Made by a program: the position numbers and the translations under genes
The notes under the pieces: model-generated
The model's input: the letters and a program-made list of their open reading frames with translations, nothing else
Told to the model about the DNA's origin: nothing
Database searches by the model: none
Part shown: one piece after another, positions 42,519 through 51,129 of the stretch
Numbering within the stretch: position 1 is the first letter of the stretch
Layout of the letters: each line of letters starts with the position of its first letter
Origin: JANOSH01 sp031415695
GTDB taxonomy: Bacteria; Actinomycetota; Acidimicrobiia; Acidimicrobiales; Ilumatobacteraceae
Assembly: GCA_031415695.1 (NCBI GenBank)
Contig: JANOSH010000011.1
Coordinates: forward strand, 1 to 64,000
Length of the DNA stretch: 64,000 bases
Direction of reading: 5' to 3'

Positions 42519-42546
42519 GGCATCTTCGTAGCAGATTGCCCGACGA

Positions 42547-42936
42547 CTACTGCGACGGGGGGAACACGAACTCGTAGTCGGGGGAGATGCGAACCACAAC
42601 ACGCTCGGTTTGTATTGGATTGGCGTACGGCGCCCCTGTGTACACCTGGGACAACGTATCGATGTGATCTCGGGCAACCTGGCCGCCGATGTGTTCAACG
42701 ACGGTGCCGCGAACCTCGGCCCACGAGAAGTTGTTTTCGAACACCAGGACCGTCGCCTTTGCACCGATGCCCATGTTCTTGAACTTGCGACGGTGGATCT
42801 CGGTATTGATAAGCACATGACCCTCGTCGTCGCAGCCGGCCCACATCATGTGGCTGCTTGGTGCGCCGTTCGGCATCATGGTGGTGAGCACAGCGTACTT
42901 ACCGGTGGATAAAAGTTCACGCGTTTTATCTTGCAT
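42547..42936 (-). CDS. PPOX-class F420/FMN-dependent oxidoreductase
   Basis: 129 residues of the split-barrel pyridoxamine-phosphate-oxidase fold. KYAVLTTMMPNGAPSSHMMW, HVLINTEIHRRKFKNMGIGA and DPRVVV-like C-terminal strands match the PPOX class that uses F420 or FMN in actinobacteria. ATG 42936 is chosen over an upstream ATG (42948) because TATGTT lies 7 nt before it. With the downstream VOC gene it forms a small minus-strand operon. Confidence 0.82.
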   Translation of the reverse strand: MQDKTRELLSTGKYAVLTTMMPNGAPSSHMMWAGCDDEGHVLINTEIHRRKFKNMGIGAKATVLVFENNFSWAEVRGTVVEHIGGQVARDHIDTLSQVYTGAPYANPIQTERVVVRISPDYEFVFPPSQ

Positions 42937-43043
42937 GCAAGACAACATAGTGCCCCATGGTCAATTTGGCTCGATCCCCTTGTTGGCACTTTTGGGCGAC
43001 GACGCCGAACGGTAGGGTTCCGCTGCGAACGACGGGGGATACC

Positions 43044-45571
43044 TTGCGACGGTTGGCGATGTTGGCATGTAGCGTTTCGATGGTGGCCGTATGTTCATCA
43101 CAGTGGGCCGACGCGGCTGTTGTTATCCCGCCGTCAGGAACTGCCACCAAGACGGGATCTACTTGTGGGCAATCGAACGCGTTGGGGCCGACCTTAATGC
43201 CGATGGGGATGTCAGCGACGTCGGTTACTTCTTTGCCCGAGGTGATGGCCCCTTCGTTTTTTTACACTCGGGGCGCCCGTTCGGGCTGAATCAAGGGGCA
43301 AGGGCTCGGACCAGATCGGGCAGCGCACTGATGATCGTTGAGTACGAGACGGACCGAGGTGTAGATCTGAATGGTGACGGTGCCGTGACCGACCGCACCG
43401 CCGACGTCCTCGTCTCTACTCCGAATGCAGTCGTACAAGTGATTCACAGAACGAACGTGATGTTCACTCCCACCATCTTCCTCGGCAATGGCGCACTCGG
43501 GGGTGTTGTCCTGATTCGTCCGGACGGAACGGTGATCGTGCCACCCAACGAGCGTGTCGTGCTCGGCTACTCCGGCGCAGGCCTACTACTCGGTGTTGGT
43601 GGGCCGACGGGCATGATCACTGGGCAGGTCTTTCTCCCTCAGGGTGGTGCCGAGATTCCGGTGAGCGTGAGCAGCCCAATACAACTCGATGATTCTGTTT
43701 GGGCTCCCGATCCGCTGTGTAGGTTCGCTCCCGATGGCTCGTCGGTCTGTATTCCGGTTGGCGTCATGGATTCGGCCCTATTCGACGGGGGTGCGGGTTC
43801 AGCCGTTGCCTGGGGGGTCGACAGATCTATCGTCGGCGATCCGACCCGCTATACCTTTGTCGTTGCCCGAACGGGCGTCGCCACCAAGCTCGGCGAGGGT
43901 TTGAAACCAGTCGATCTCCGCGGCGAGTCGGTGTACGTGCCGCTTCGCGCGAACGGTTCGATAGACATACACGTACGGACTTTTCGCGATGGTTCACTCG
44001 GCCCCATCCTGTTTGCTAACAAAACCGACATTGATCCCAAGGTTTTTCGACTCGGGGATGGCCGGGCATTTATCGACCTGTATGAAGGCAATTCCGCCGA
44101 TCAAGCTGCGGGTGTTGGCGCCGACCCAGATGCAGTCGATCTCAATGGCAACGGACGAGTTGGCGACACGGTTACCCATCTGTTCGATGGTGCGAGTCTC
44201 ACAAACCTTAATGTGACCGGAAGGTTTGGCTATTCCTACGCCGGGTTTACCTGGGGCGAGTTGTCCATAGGCGGTCCTGCGTTTCTGGCGACCGGCGAGG
44301 CGAGTTCCGGTGTGGACTTGAACGGGGACACCGATCAAACCGACATTGGTGCAGTCATCGTGACTCTCTCGGGACGTCTGTCGTCGCTGGGTCTGTCTAT
44401 TGCCGGCGATTCAGGTGATGGAGCAAGTGACGCAGTGGCCTTGGTCAACTACGGAAACGGCGAGGCGGTTGTGAAGGTTCGCGAGAAGCCCCAAAACGTA
44501 GATCTCGACGGCGACGGCGTTATTGAGCCAGGTCAAATCGGCCGGTGGTTCCTCATCGAGCCGGATTTGAACATCGCTGTTTCGAGCGGGTTTCGGACAC
44601 CGGCTCGTCTCTTGGATACGCGGCTGACCGGACCACAAGTTGGGTACGTAGGCGCCAAGCCCTCGGCCGGTCAAATAGTCGAGGTCCAGGTTGCGGGTCG
44701 TGGCGGAGTACCTGCATCGGGGGTGACGGCTGTGGCGCTAAATGTCACCGCTACGGATGCAACCGCGCCAGGATTTGTCACGGTGTGGGGTGCCGGACCA
44801 CAGCCGGCGACGTCGAATTTGAATGTGGAATCGGCTGGTCAAACTGTTCCCAACCTAGTCGTGGCATCCGTTGGAGCCGACGGAAAGGTACGGATCTTCA
44901 CGCAGAGCGGGTCACCTCTTGGCCGATGTTGCAGGGTGGTGGGGAACCGGCTCAAGCGTTCGAGCGCTTGCGCCTACACGACTTCTGGACACCGAGCCGA
45001 CGGCCCACAGGTCGGCTTCGCGGGAGCGAAGCCGGTGGCCGGACAAATGGTCGAACTGCAAGTAGCGGGAAGGGCCGGTGTTCCGGCCAGCCGGAATGTT
45101 GTGGTTATGAACGTCACGATGACGCAGGTCTCGGCACCGGGATTTGTCACCGTGTGGGGCGACGGGCCGCGGCCGGGCACGTCGAACTTGAACGCTGAAC
45201 GTGCTGGTCAAACGGTTCCTAACCTAGTGATCGTTCGAACAGCCAAGGCGGGTGTTGGAGACGCGTCCGACTGGTCCTCGTGTTAACTATTCGTTGGATA
45301 CACCAGTCGCTGGCCAGACCATCGAGTTTCCGGTCGCAGCTACCGGGCGGGCGGCGATTTTGAACTCACGATTACGGACGCAACCGCTCCGGGTTTTGTG
45401 ACGGTATGGCCCGATGGAGTGCGCCCGAACGCGTCGAACCTCAATGTTGTACGCGCCGGTCAAACCGTTGCGAACCTCGTGATCGTGCCGGTTGGTGCTG
45501 ATGGGAGGGTTCGTATCTACACCGCGTCAGGGGGGCACGTGATCGCCGACCTTCTCGGCGTCCTGCGTTAG
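43044..45571 (+). pseudogene. secreted multi-repeat cell-surface protein, several frameshifts
   Basis: A TTG start at 43044, with GGGGG upstream, gives a good signal peptide (MRRLAMLACSVSMVAVCSSQ, then WADA). Near 43150 the coding sense shifts -1 into a long frame with Ca-binding-like D-rich motifs (DLNADGDVSD, VDLNGNGRVGD, VDLDGDGV). From about 44580 come tandem ~95-residue modules (RLLDTR, TDATAPGFVTVWG, SNLN, GQTVPNL). Between about 44910 and 44998 the sense (HLLADVAGWWGTGSSVRAL) runs in the +1 frame and then returns. After 45230 and again near 45360, parts of modules are deleted with further shifts, and the final frame ends ADLLGVLR at 45571. At least five lesions are visible, so it is a decayed gene. 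Confidence 0.75.
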
Positions 45572-45634
45572 CCGGTTCCTTCTTTGTCGCAATGATCCGG
45601 CGCGGTTCACCGTGTGGCGAGCAGACTGACCATC

Positions 45635-46084
45635 ATGAGCTTAAAAGAACGACTCCGCCTAGACCTCACCGCAGCCATGAAGGCACGCGACGAACTGGCG
45701 GTCTCAACCCTGCGTATCGTGCTGTCGTCCATTACCAACGCCGAGGTAGCGGGTAAGGAGGCTGCGGTTCTCTCCGACGAGCAGGTGCTGGCGGTGCTGC
45801 GGTCCGAAGCAAAGAAGCGCACTGAAGCCAACGAAGCATTTACACAAGGTGGCCGAACCGACAGCGCAGCTCAGGAACTCGCCGAACGCAGCGTGATCGA
45901 ACGGTACTTGCCAGCGCGCCTGAGCGACGATGCGCTTGCTGTGATTGTTGGCGAAGAAATTGCGGCTTATGGAGCGACGTCGGCGAGAGACATGGGCGCA
46001 GTGGTGAAGGCTGTGCGAACGCGTGTCGACGGTCAAGCCGACGGTGGAACGATCGCGGCGATGGTGAAAGCTGTGCTCGGCTGA
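45635..46084 (+). CDS. GatB/YqeY-domain protein
   Basis: 149 residues, entirely the YqeY fold related to the tRNA-binding tail of GatB: SLKERLRLDLTAAMKARDEL, RIVLSSITNAEV, RSEAKKRTEANEAF, ERSVIERYLPARLSDD and GTIAAMVKAVLG. YqeY proteins are widespread, often near rpsU or dnaG, and of uncertain function (tRNA-dependent amidotransferase-like). The ATG at 45635 is preferred to an upstream frame extension. It follows the decayed surface-protein gene. Confidence 0.88.
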   Translation: MSLKERLRLDLTAAMKARDELAVSTLRIVLSSITNAEVAGKEAAVLSDEQVLAVLRSEAKKRTEANEAFTQGGRTDSAAQELAERSVIERYLPARLSDDALAVIVGEEIAAYGATSARDMGAVVKAVRTRVDGQADGGTIAAMVKAVLG

Positions 46085-46105
46085 CCCAATGGGGTGTCGG
46101 TCGGA

Positions 46106-46232
46106 TTAGGTATCGAGCGGCCCGAAAAATGGTTCCTCGCAGAAGTCGACGCCGTACACCCAGGAAGTTCTTCCCGCTTCCATTGTTATTCTTGGAGATT
46201 CGTTGGCCCATCGGGGGAATGAATGTCTTGAC
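46106..46232 (-). pseudogene. truncated second copy of the unknown gene at 46351-46850
   Basis: On the minus strand, FIPPMGQRISKNNNGSGKNF repeats FIPPMGPRTYKSDEGSGKNF of the neighbouring gene at both protein and DNA level. After FLG the middle ~80 codons of the full copy are absent. One frame shift later, EEPFFGPLDT and a stop match the full copy's C-terminus (REPFFEPLDAVAPR). It is therefore an internally deleted tandem duplicate. The flanking DNA (46220-46345) is visibly AT-richer than the window. Confidence 0.65.
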
Positions 46233-46350
46233 AATCGAACCCTCTCTATTTGAGTCCTTCTTTGAATAATGGAAGTTCAAGTTGAGAATCTTTCAAAAGT
46301 AAAGATGTGTTGGAAATGATGATTGGATGCACACCATGCCATTGGCATGC

Positions 46351-46850
46351 TCAACGGGGTGCTACGGCGTCGAGCGGCTCGAAAAATGGTTCCCGGCAAT
46401 CGTTGCCACCACCTAGGGCGTTGAACTTGCCAAGCAAGTTGACGTCGTTGTTGTTTTCGCTGAAGCCATAGACGTGCCACGTATACAGCATTGTGGCCCC
46501 GCCCGGGAGTGCTTCGGTGGCGCAATGGCGAGTCTTGTTGTCAATGGTGTCCTTGTCCTGCAATACGCGAAGACCCAGCCGAGCAGCCTCGGCATTGATG
46601 GCGTTGATGATGTCGTCGTGAGTTGCGGCGCCTTTCAGTGTGAAGGTTCGAAGGGCCGTACCGGTGGCGTACTTGCCCAGGAAGTTCTTCCCGCTTCCCT
46701 CGTCACTCTTGTAAGTTCGTGGGCCCATCGGGGGAATGAATTCGAGGAGTTTCGAAGCCCGTTGAGCTCGTAGCGCGTTGCCGCAGAACGAGCATGCCAG
46801 AACCGCGGCATGGCGGCCGCCCGCGCTGCATCCAATAGACGCTCATCCAT
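46351..46850 (-). pseudogene. protein of unknown function with CxxC motif, probably frameshifted
   Basis: ATG 46850 has TACACT 6 nt upstream (leaderless) and opens MDERLLDAARAAAMPRF. Near 46790-46805 the sense appears to shift -1 into CSFCGNALRAQRASKLLEFI, then PPMGPRTYKSDEGSGKNF, AATHDDIINAINAEAARLG and the end at 46351. Only the downstream frame from ATG 46728 (125 residues) is open by itself. With one base restored the protein would be about 165 residues, with a CxxC knuckle near the start. No family is recognised. The start codon and -10 box sit inside the 16-bp inverted repeat at 46845-46884. Confidence 0.55.
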
Positions 46851-46884
46851 GTGTCTAGTGTAAGTGGACACTAGACACATGGAT
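46845..46884. promoter_or_regulatory. 16-bp perfect inverted repeat over a promoter
   Basis: ATCCATGTGTCTAGTG (46845-46860) and CACTAGACACATGGAT (46869-46884) are perfect complements separated by 8 nt. On the minus strand the right arm contains the -10-like TACACT region and the left arm the ATG of the unknown gene. It also lies 29 nt past the stop of the acyl reductase gene, so it could act as an operator, a terminator, or both. Confidence 0.7.
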
Positions 46885-46912
46885 AGAGCAAGGTGCGACG
46901 GTTGGCTGACGG

Positions 46913-49303
46913 CTAGGTGCGGCCCTCGAGGACCCGGCGTGTAATGCGGTCCATCATCGGCTCTGACACGACTCCGGGGGTGGCGGCATGGCGTGTTCCG
47001 ATCGGTAACAGCGGTCGGGGACTGCCCGGCGATTTCGACCAGTACTCCACCAGCCAGCCACGTTTACGTGCGACCGCAGCGAGGCGTGTTTCCGGGTTCA
47101 CCGCAACGGGGAATCCGGCTGCTTCAAGCATCGGTAGGTCACTGGTGGAATCGGCGTAGGCAACCGATTCGTTAATGTCGAGTCCTTCGCGTTTGCAGTA
47201 GTTGGCCAGAATCTCGGCGCGGGTCTCACCGGTTGGTGGAACGTCGGTCATTTCGCCGGTAAAGGTGCCGTCGGCGTTGACGGAAAGCTCAGCCGAGATG
47301 ATCTCGTCGAAGAGCGGCCGCAACGGCTCGACAACCACCGATAAGGCCCCGGTGATCAAGATGGTGCGATGTCCGAGCGCACGATGCTCACGTACACGGC
47401 GGATGCCCGCGGGGAAGCTCTTGGTAACGATGAGTTGCGTGAGAAGCTCGGCTGCGTCCTCTTCGAGTTGGGCAACGGGAGCGTTCTCATAGCGGCGGTA
47501 GAACATACGCAAGAAGTCGCCGCGGTCCTTGCGGTCGAGTGCCATGAGACCGGGAGCCTCGCGCAAGGTTCGTAGCACGAACCGGGCTCGTTCGTCGGTC
47601 GGTAGCCGACGTGTGGCCAGCCATGAATAGCTCTCGACCACGTTCGACGCAATAAGTGTGTTCTCGAGGTCGAACGCCGCAACCTGACGGGCCGGGTCGA
47701 GAACCTGGCGGCGCATGCGGGCCGGGCGGTCGTCGATTTTGCGGCCGGGTGTGGATTTTACGCGGGCGTGTTCCACTACCGACGGCAAGTGAATCTCTCG
47801 TACGTAACGGGGCCAATCGACCACCCGCGGGTCGAAACAGAACGTCGCCTTGTCGTGATCGTCCAGGTTGTGCCACATGCTGAGCAGGTTGTCGACCGAG
47901 TAGATGGCCTCGCACTCGGCATAGGCGCCGTACAGCTCTACGTATTCCTTTGCTCGCTCGATCTCGATCTTTTTCTCGTCGAGCTTGGCTGACCACAACG
48001 CCTGTTTGCCTCGCAGCGGCAGGTTATGAAGCACCTTTTCGGTTCGCCCGATAATGGTTTCGGCCCGCTGTAACTGGGCCTGCACGCGCCCGCGGCCCGG
48101 GAAGGTCCACTCGGGTACCACTATGGGCTGGCCGTGGTTGTCGTACAACGGGTGTTCGGTGAACCAACTGCGTACGTTGTCGACCAAGGTGCGGTACTTC
48201 AACGGGTTTACGCCGCCCGATGCCACCTGTGTGATGTGGGGCGCCTGGTCGGCTCCGAGGGCCGCCACGCAGATCGATGCCGCCACAACCATGTCGACCG
48301 GGATGACATCGACGGTACCTTCGGGCAATCCTGGGAACTCTTTGAGCAGACCCCGGGCATAGCTAACGATGACCGGTTCGGCCATGCGGAACCCTCGAAT
48401 CCACCCGGGCCGCGGTTCGGCGAGTGCCGACTCGATGATCGATGGCCGCACGATCGAAACGGGCACATCGCCCTTCGTCTCGAACAGCGCTTGCTCACCC
48501 AGGTTCTTCGTGAACGCGTACGCGTCGGGCCAACTCACGCTGGCAGCACGCGCTCGGCCCGCCTCAACGAGCTGATCCTGCACCCACCGTTCGCGGTACT
48601 GCTCGGTCTTGGCCGCCAACGCGGGTGCTCCCGCGGCACCAAGTTCGCGTTGGGCGTCCTTGCGAAAGCCGGTAAGTTTTCCGGGCTGACGGCTGATGGC
48701 TTCGGTGTCGGCGCGCAGCCGACGTGCCGACGCCACCTCGGCTTTCCAGCTCAGACCGAGATCGAACGGGCCGGCCGAGGTGAGTGCCTCTGGCGCCGTG
48801 CCGCGCCGGTTTCCGGCCACGTAACACGTGGAAATAGCCACCAAGTGGGGCGTTACGTTGAGAGCGTGCAACGTTTCGGCTATACGCATGGGGCCGAGCA
48901 GGTTGATTTCAACGGCTGAATCGAGGGGTGAATCGAAACTGACGGCAGCGGCCGAGTGAATGATGGTGTCGCAAGTGGCAAGGATGGCCAGGTCGTTGTC
49001 GCTAAGACCGAGGTTGTCGCTCGTTACATCGCCGGCCACCACCTGGATGCGCCGTGCCGCCATGTCCTCGAACGTCTCGCCGCCAACCTCTTTGAGCTCG
49101 GCTCGCAGCCGGTCGAAGGCATCATTCTTCAAGATCTCGCGTTGGGCACGCTGCGCAGCTGTAGACCTTTTGCCCGAGCGGATGAGGAGCACTAGCTCGC
49201 AGCCGGGCACGCTGCGCATGAGGCGCTCAACCAGCGCCGTGCCCAGGAAGCCGGTGGACCCGGTGACGAATATGCGTTTGCCAGCCAGCGACTCGGCGAT
49301 CAT
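46913..49303 (-). CDS. fatty acyl-CoA reductase-like SDR fused to a HAD-IB hydrolase domain
   Basis: 796 residues. The N-terminal extended SDR of the acyl-reductase (NAD_binding_4) type has GSTGFLGTAL at residues ~15-24, IHSAAAVSFDSPL and the catalytic YAFTK (YxxxK). A ~100-residue linker follows. The C-terminal HAD-IB domain has motif I FDLENTLIAS, ITGA for motif II and YADSTSDLPML for motif IV. The second Asp of DxDxT is Glu here. Activity is probably acyl-CoA to alcohol/aldehyde reduction plus a phosphatase-like step. ATG 49303 is chosen because a TACCATTTGGTA operator lies 12 nt upstream. It is monocistronic. Confidence 0.82.
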   Translation of the reverse strand: MIAESLAGKRIFVTGSTGFLGTALVERLMRSVPGCELVLLIRSGKRSTAAQRAQREILKNDAFDRLRAELKEVGGETFEDMAARRIQVVAGDVTSDNLGLSDNDLAILATCDTIIHSAAAVSFDSPLDSAVEINLLGPMRIAETLHALNVTPHLVAISTCYVAGNRRGTAPEALTSAGPFDLGLSWKAEVASARRLRADTEAISRQPGKLTGFRKDAQRELGAAGAPALAAKTEQYRERWVQDQLVEAGRARAASVSWPDAYAFTKNLGEQALFETKGDVPVSIVRPSIIESALAEPRPGWIRGFRMAEPVIVSYARGLLKEFPGLPEGTVDVIPVDMVVAASICVAALGADQAPHITQVASGGVNPLKYRTLVDNVRSWFTEHPLYDNHGQPIVVPEWTFPGRGRVQAQLQRAETIIGRTEKVLHNLPLRGKQALWSAKLDEKKIEIERAKEYVELYGAYAECEAIYSVDNLLSMWHNLDDHDKATFCFDPRVVDWPRYVREIHLPSVVEHARVKSTPGRKIDDRPARMRRQVLDPARQVAAFDLENTLIASNVVESYSWLATRRLPTDERARFVLRTLREAPGLMALDRKDRGDFLRMFYRRYENAPVAQLEEDAAELLTQLIVTKSFPAGIRRVREHRALGHRTILITGALSVVVEPLRPLFDEIISAELSVNADGTFTGEMTDVPPTGETRAEILANYCKREGLDINESVAYADSTSDLPMLEAAGFPVAVNPETRLAAVARKRGWLVEYWSKSPGSPRPLLPIGTRHAATPGVVSEPMMDRITRRVLEGRT

Positions 49304-49315
49304 AAGAAGATTGTC

Positions 49316-49327
49316 TACCATTTGGTA
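49316..49327. promoter_or_regulatory. palindromic operator half-matching the one at 41297-41318
   Basis: TACCATTTGGTA lies 12 nt upstream of the acyl reductase/HAD start and 41 nt upstream of the divergent lipoprotein start. It differs by one base from the core TACCAATTGGTA at 41302-41313, suggesting the same regulator controls both sites. Confidence 0.55.
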
Positions 49328-49368
49328 AGCAAGCGGCAACACCGTTGCTAGAAACGAGGACAAGTCAC

Positions 49369-50280
49369 ATGTACATGTTCCGGATTTTGGTCCCGGTTGC
49401 GCTCGTGTCGCTTGCGGCATGTGGTCAGCCCGCAACAACCGAGTCGGCGTTTAGTGCAAGGCCATCGGCGACCATCGTCATTGATTCATCCGCCAAGCTG
49501 GCGACGTCGCCTGCGCCAACCGTTGGCCCAGCTGTAGCCCAACCGCGGGTACCCAATGCTGCGTTAGCGGACGACGTCCCGAAGGGCTCCATCGCACAGT
49601 CGCTACTTCGCGGTCCAGACGACATCCACAACCGCACCGAAGAGGCTGTCAAGGACTGTATGGACGCTCGAGGGTGGCAGTATCGACCGTGGCTTATAGC
49701 TGCGATGCCGTCGGAGCTCGATCAGCTTCAGCGGACCGGTTTCAACATCGGCTCGTCCCGAGGAATAGTCGCTCCCTTGACTCGACCCGATATCGGTAGT
49801 CCGCCCAACGAGCGACTCGTCGCGAGCCTCGACGAACCTACTCGCAAGCGCTACCTCGCCGACCTCGGTAACGAATCGGAGTCCGGCGGAACGGGCTGTC
49901 GGGCGAGTGGGGCCACCGATGCCCAGGCTGGATACCCGACCTATAGCCCGGCGGCAGCCGCGTTGTTAGCCGACGGCCTCACGATGCTCGCTAACACGCC
50001 CGAGGTGCTTGGAGCCCTCGGGGGATACACGAAATGCATGGCTTCAGCAGGGATCACGGCTTCCTCGCAATCCGCAGCACAACGCGTCGAGGGCATCTGG
50101 GACACCACGCGCAACGCGGATGAAGCGCTCGATCGCGAGGTACACATCGCGGTTTCGGACTATCTCTGCCGAGCGTCGACTACCGACGTTGCCTACAAGC
50201 AGGTTGAGGGGCCGCTGATCGACAAGCTTGTTTCACGGTTCCCTCAGTTCGAGGACACAGTGCGAGCCCTGCGCTCGTAA
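49369..50280 (+). CDS. lipoprotein of unknown function
   Basis: 303 residues with a signal sequence and lipobox (LVSLAAC), a Ser/Ala/Pro-rich linker, and a mature domain with Cys pairs (VKDCMDARGW, GTGCRASGATD, YTKCMASAG, DYLCRAS). The family is not recognised; the CMDARGW-type element recurs in other actinobacterial envelope proteins as I recall. GAGGA upstream of the ATG at 49369 supports the start. It is divergent from the acyl reductase gene across the TACCATTTGGTA site. Confidence 0.65.
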   Translation: MYMFRILVPVALVSLAACGQPATTESAFSARPSATIVIDSSAKLATSPAPTVGPAVAQPRVPNAALADDVPKGSIAQSLLRGPDDIHNRTEEAVKDCMDARGWQYRPWLIAAMPSELDQLQRTGFNIGSSRGIVAPLTRPDIGSPPNERLVASLDEPTRKRYLADLGNESESGGTGCRASGATDAQAGYPTYSPAAAALLADGLTMLANTPEVLGALGGYTKCMASAGITASSQSAAQRVEGIWDTTRNADEALDREVHIAVSDYLCRASTTDVAYKQVEGPLIDKLVSRFPQFEDTVRALRS

Positions 50281-50328
50281 CGCCCAGTTTGTTAAGCGTC
50301 GATTACGGATGTTGCCTACGCTTCGAAG

Positions 50329-50919
50329 ATGAGCGGCATGACCACGCGGGATCGCATCCTCGATACCGCCCTTGTTGCTTTCGGATCCCGCGGGTACGAA
50401 GCGACGTCGCTCGATGCGCTTGCTGTCGAACTTGGTGTACGGAAACAAACGATTCTGTACTGGTTCGCCTCGAAAGAAGCACTCCTCGATGCTGTTGTCG
50501 AACGAGCAGGAATCGAGCTAGCCGGGGTCCTCGAAGCGGCCTTGGCCAGCGCCAAAGGCGTCGACAGAATCGAAGCGGTCTTGAAATCGGTTTTCGGCTA
50601 CTCGGTACGGCGACCCGAATTGCTTGGGTTGCTACGCGAGGTGAATCGAATGGGCGGCGAGGTGTCGATCGAACTCAGCCACCGCCTGGCGCCGCTCATC
50701 GAACGAGCTGTTGCCTCGCTCGGCGCTCTGATGGACGCTGGCATCATTCGCCGCGCGCACCCTCGCACCACCTTGGCCTTGCTCTACACGCTCGCCGTTG
50801 GGGTAGCTGCCGATGTGGAAGCCCACCGTGGGCTCGGCGTCGGTGTAGATGTTGCAGGCTTGCGCCGCTTGCGACGTGAACTCTTCGGGTTCGTGCGAGC
50901 CGCTCTCAGCCCGTCGTGA
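50329..50919 (+). CDS. TetR-family transcriptional regulator
   Basis: 196 residues. The N-terminal HTH (TRDRILDTALVAFGSRGYEA, VELGVRKQTILYWFASKEAL) is typical of TetR. The C-terminal ligand domain is variable (RPELLGLLREVNRMGGEVSI). TACGCT 6 nt before the ATG at 50329 marks a leaderless start. Downstream lies a remnant of an alpha/beta-hydrolase gene, a common TetR partner. It is the only TetR in the window and so the first candidate for binding the TACCAWTTGGTA palindromes at 41.3 and 49.3 kb. Confidence 0.85.
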   Translation: MSGMTTRDRILDTALVAFGSRGYEATSLDALAVELGVRKQTILYWFASKEALLDAVVERAGIELAGVLEAALASAKGVDRIEAVLKSVFGYSVRRPELLGLLREVNRMGGEVSIELSHRLAPLIERAVASLGALMDAGIIRRAHPRTTLALLYTLAVGVAADVEAHRGLGVGVDVAGLRRLRRELFGFVRAALSPS

Positions 50920-50920
50920 C

Positions 50921-51118
50921 GGCTGTTGCGAACACCCCGAGCTCGCGGATGGCCGACCATCTTTCGGTGGCTGGCGATTGAACCAACGCCATAGCCCGCA
51001 CCATGGAAATACAGGATTGCCCGGCGCGCGTCGTTGTTTGCGGGACAATCCACTCGGCGGCCATACCGGCTACATCGAGCGCAATGTACCTCACCGGCCC
51101 GATAATGCTGTCGCGAAA
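50921..51118 (-). pseudogene. N-terminal remnant of an alpha/beta-hydrolase (HSL-type esterase)
   Basis: On the minus strand, PVRYIALDVAGMAAEWIVP (51095-51041) is followed, one frame shift later, by NNDARRAILYFHGAGYGVGS and IASHRKMVGH (from about 51035), the HGGGY oxyanion-hole region of hormone-sensitive-lipase-type hydrolases. The similarity stops where the TetR gene ends (50919), so the catalytic C-terminal two thirds are missing. It is a truncated, frameshifted relic. Confidence 0.6.
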
Positions 51119-51129
51119 GTGAGCGCAGG

